Below are positions 62,764 through 64,000 of a stretch of 64,000 nucleotides of DNA, piece after piece (the stretch's first letter is position 1; the number at the start of each line of letters is the position of its first letter). The notes beneath the pieces are model-generated. The model ran no database searches. It was not told the DNA's origin and was given only the letters and a program-made list of their open reading frames with translations. The stretch comes from Bacillus gobiensis (lineage in GTDB: Bacteria > Bacillota > Bacilli > Bacillales > Bacillaceae), in contig NZ_CP012600.1 of NCBI RefSeq assembly GCF_001278705.1, positions 4,127,417 through 4,191,416 on the forward strand. The letters are read 5' to 3'. Both the position numbers and the translations under genes were made by a program.

Positions 62764-63951
62764 ATGCTTCAAACAGTTATAAGAGCGTTTAGAGATATAT
62801 TTCCTGAATCAAATGAAGAGACGAAACTATTTTTTTCTCCGGGAAGAGTCAATTTAATCGGTGAGCATACCGATTATAATGGCGGACATGTATTCCCATG
62901 CGCCCTTAATATAGGAACTTATGCTGCAGCCAGATTACGACAGGATAACCAGGTGAATTTGTACAGTACGAATTTTCCGGATCAGCCAGTTTCTTTTCTG
63001 CTTGATGAGCTTTTTTACAAAGAAAAGGATGGCTGGGGGAATTATACGAAAGGTGTTCTGGCTGCGTTTATCGATCAAGGCTATAAAATTGGAAAGGGGC
63101 TTGATCTATTATTCTACGGAAATATTCCGAATGGAGCCGGTCTATCGTCCTCTGCTTCGTTAGAGCTCGCTGTTTCCGTCGTACTGAACAACTTTTTTTC
63201 ATTGTCGGTCGACCCGGTACACATGGCGAAATTAAGCCAAAAGGCGGAAAACGAATTTGTAGGGATGAATTGTGGGATTATGGATCAATTCGCTGTAGCC
63301 ATGGGAAAGAAAGACCATGCGGTACGCTTAAACTGCCAAACGATGGAGTATCAATACAGCCCTCTTACCCTGACGAATGAGTCTATCATCATCGCAAACA
63401 CGAATAAGCGCCGGGAACTCTCCGATTCGAAGTATAATGAACGCAGGGAGGAATGCGAACGTGCACTAGCTGCCTTGCAAACCAAGCTGGATATCCGTTC
63501 GCTTGGCGACGTAACGATCGAGCAGTTTGAAGAGAACCAGCACCTCATTGTAAATCCAACAGACCGTAAGAGGGCAAAACACGCTGTTTATGAAAATATC
63601 CGAACTATTCAGGCGGTTGATCTTTTAAACAAAGGTGATATTCAAGGATTTGGACAGTTAATGAACCAATCTCACTTGTCACTTCGAGATGATTATGAAG
63701 TGTCAGGGAGGGAGTTGGATGCTCTTGCAGAGGCGGCATGGATGCAGGATGGCGTTATCGGATCGCGGATGACAGGAGCAGGATTTGGCGGCTGCACAGT
63801 GAGTATCGTGAAAAATGAGAAAATTGAATCATTTAAAGAGAATGTTGGTTTGCTTTATAAGAAGGAAACTGGGCTCGAAGCAGATTTTTATCTCGTTGAA
63901 ACCGGAAACGGCGCAGGAGAAATTTTCAATACCGAAAATAGTGTACTTTAG
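62764..63951 (+). CDS. galK: Galactokinase
   Basis: 395 residues from ATG 62764, which has GGGAGAG at the right distance; ATG 62758 is too close to it, and the frame from 62653 starts before the promoter. GHMP-kinase motifs: FSPGRVNLIGEHTDYNGGHV binds galactose, PNGAGLSSSASLELAVSV is the ATP-binding motif 2, and GSRMTGAGFGGCTVSIVK is motif 3. It makes galactose 1-phosphate for the Leloir pathway. With melA and its transporter it completes use of alpha-galactosides. The next gene follows after 12 nt. Confidence 0.97.
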   Translation: MLQTVIRAFRDIFPESNEETKLFFSPGRVNLIGEHTDYNGGHVFPCALNIGTYAAARLRQDNQVNLYSTNFPDQPVSFLLDELFYKEKDGWGNYTKGVLAAFIDQGYKIGKGLDLLFYGNIPNGAGLSSSASLELAVSVVLNNFFSLSVDPVHMAKLSQKAENEFVGMNCGIMDQFAVAMGKKDHAVRLNCQTMEYQYSPLTLTNESIIIANTNKRRELSDSKYNERREECERALAALQTKLDIRSLGDVTIEQFEENQHLIVNPTDRKRAKHAVYENIRTIQAVDLLNKGDIQGFGQLMNQSHLSLRDDYEVSGRELDALAEAAWMQDGVIGSRMTGAGFGGCTVSIVKNEKIESFKENVGLLYKKETGLEADFYLVETGNGAGEIFNTENSVL

Positions 63952-63963
63952 GGGCTGTTAGCT

Positions 63964-64000
63964 ATGAATATCGATATTTACCAACAAATTGAGAAGCTGA
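63964..64000 (+). CDS. galT: Start of a probable galT (partial)
   Basis: ATG 63964 opens a frame MNIDIYQQIEKL that runs off the window. A GGGGC lies about 8 nt upstream. The N-terminus resembles UTP-hexose-1-phosphate uridylyltransferase of the Bacillus type (xIYQxIExL), and galK-galT order is usual. Twelve residues only, so the call rests mainly on context. Confidence 0.55.
   Translation, partial: MNIDIYQQIEKL

Overview
The window looks like chromosomal DNA of a spore-former-type Bacillaceae (Bacillus sensu lato). It is AT-rich, has strong GGAGG-type ribosome binding sites, some TTG and GTG starts, tightly overlapping operons, many intrinsic terminators and an S-box (SAM-I) riboswitch. Its gene sets are typical of Bacillus: yceG/yceH, melREDCA, proI-proB-proA, metNIQ, a YwrD-type gamma-glutamyltransferase, a Gdh-like dehydrogenase and ppaC. 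The species cannot be named from sequence alone. No rRNA, tRNA, CRISPR array, prophage or intact insertion sequence was seen.

Layout. 1-4.75 kb: 3' end of a tellurite/stress (Ter-type) operon: an unidentified partial gene, a StiP-family protein, a HAD phosphatase, YceG and YceH/TelA. 4.9-9.4 kb: sugar uptake, with an SSS symporter, a LacI-family regulator and an MFS sugar porter broken by two frameshifts. 9.7-18.7 kb: a surface-glycan island with a sulfotransferase, four related GT-A glycosyltransferases in two pairs, a methyltransferase, and rfbF, rfbG and a reductase/epimerase for a CDP-6-deoxyhexose. 18.8-25.3 kb: agmatine catabolism (aguA, aguB), a frameshifted rtcB, an autoregulated Xre plus membrane-protein pair, msrA and a beta-lactamase-like hydrolase.

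25.4-38.8 kb is a sulfur block: metNIQ plus an M20 amidohydrolase under a SAM-I riboswitch, an ssu/tau-type sulfonate ABC transporter with a TauD-like dioxygenase, an SMR pump, and a sulfate ABC transporter. Between them lie decayed gene fragments (GNAT-like, flavoprotein N-terminus, IS630-like transposase). 38.8-47.2 kb: a 21-nt periodic repeat array, a TatD-like hydrolase, a class IV aminotransferase remnant, an aminotransferase/D-2-hydroxyacid dehydrogenase pair, small membrane proteins, an AHSA1/ArsR pair with clear operators, and an MFS/GGT pair. 47.5-57 kb: two short-chain dehydrogenases around a LacI regulator, ppaC, proline synthesis proI-proB-proA, VanZ-like and RarD. 57-64 kb: alpha-galactoside use (melA, melC, melD, melE, melR) facing galK and the start of a probable galT.

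The least explained items are the exactly 21-nt periodic intergenic arrays, the glycan island with its quartet of glycosyltransferases, and several degraded genes with recognisable parents. No whole system was found that can be called new with confidence. The coding content is mostly known families, and the novelty is in arrangement, regulation and repeats.
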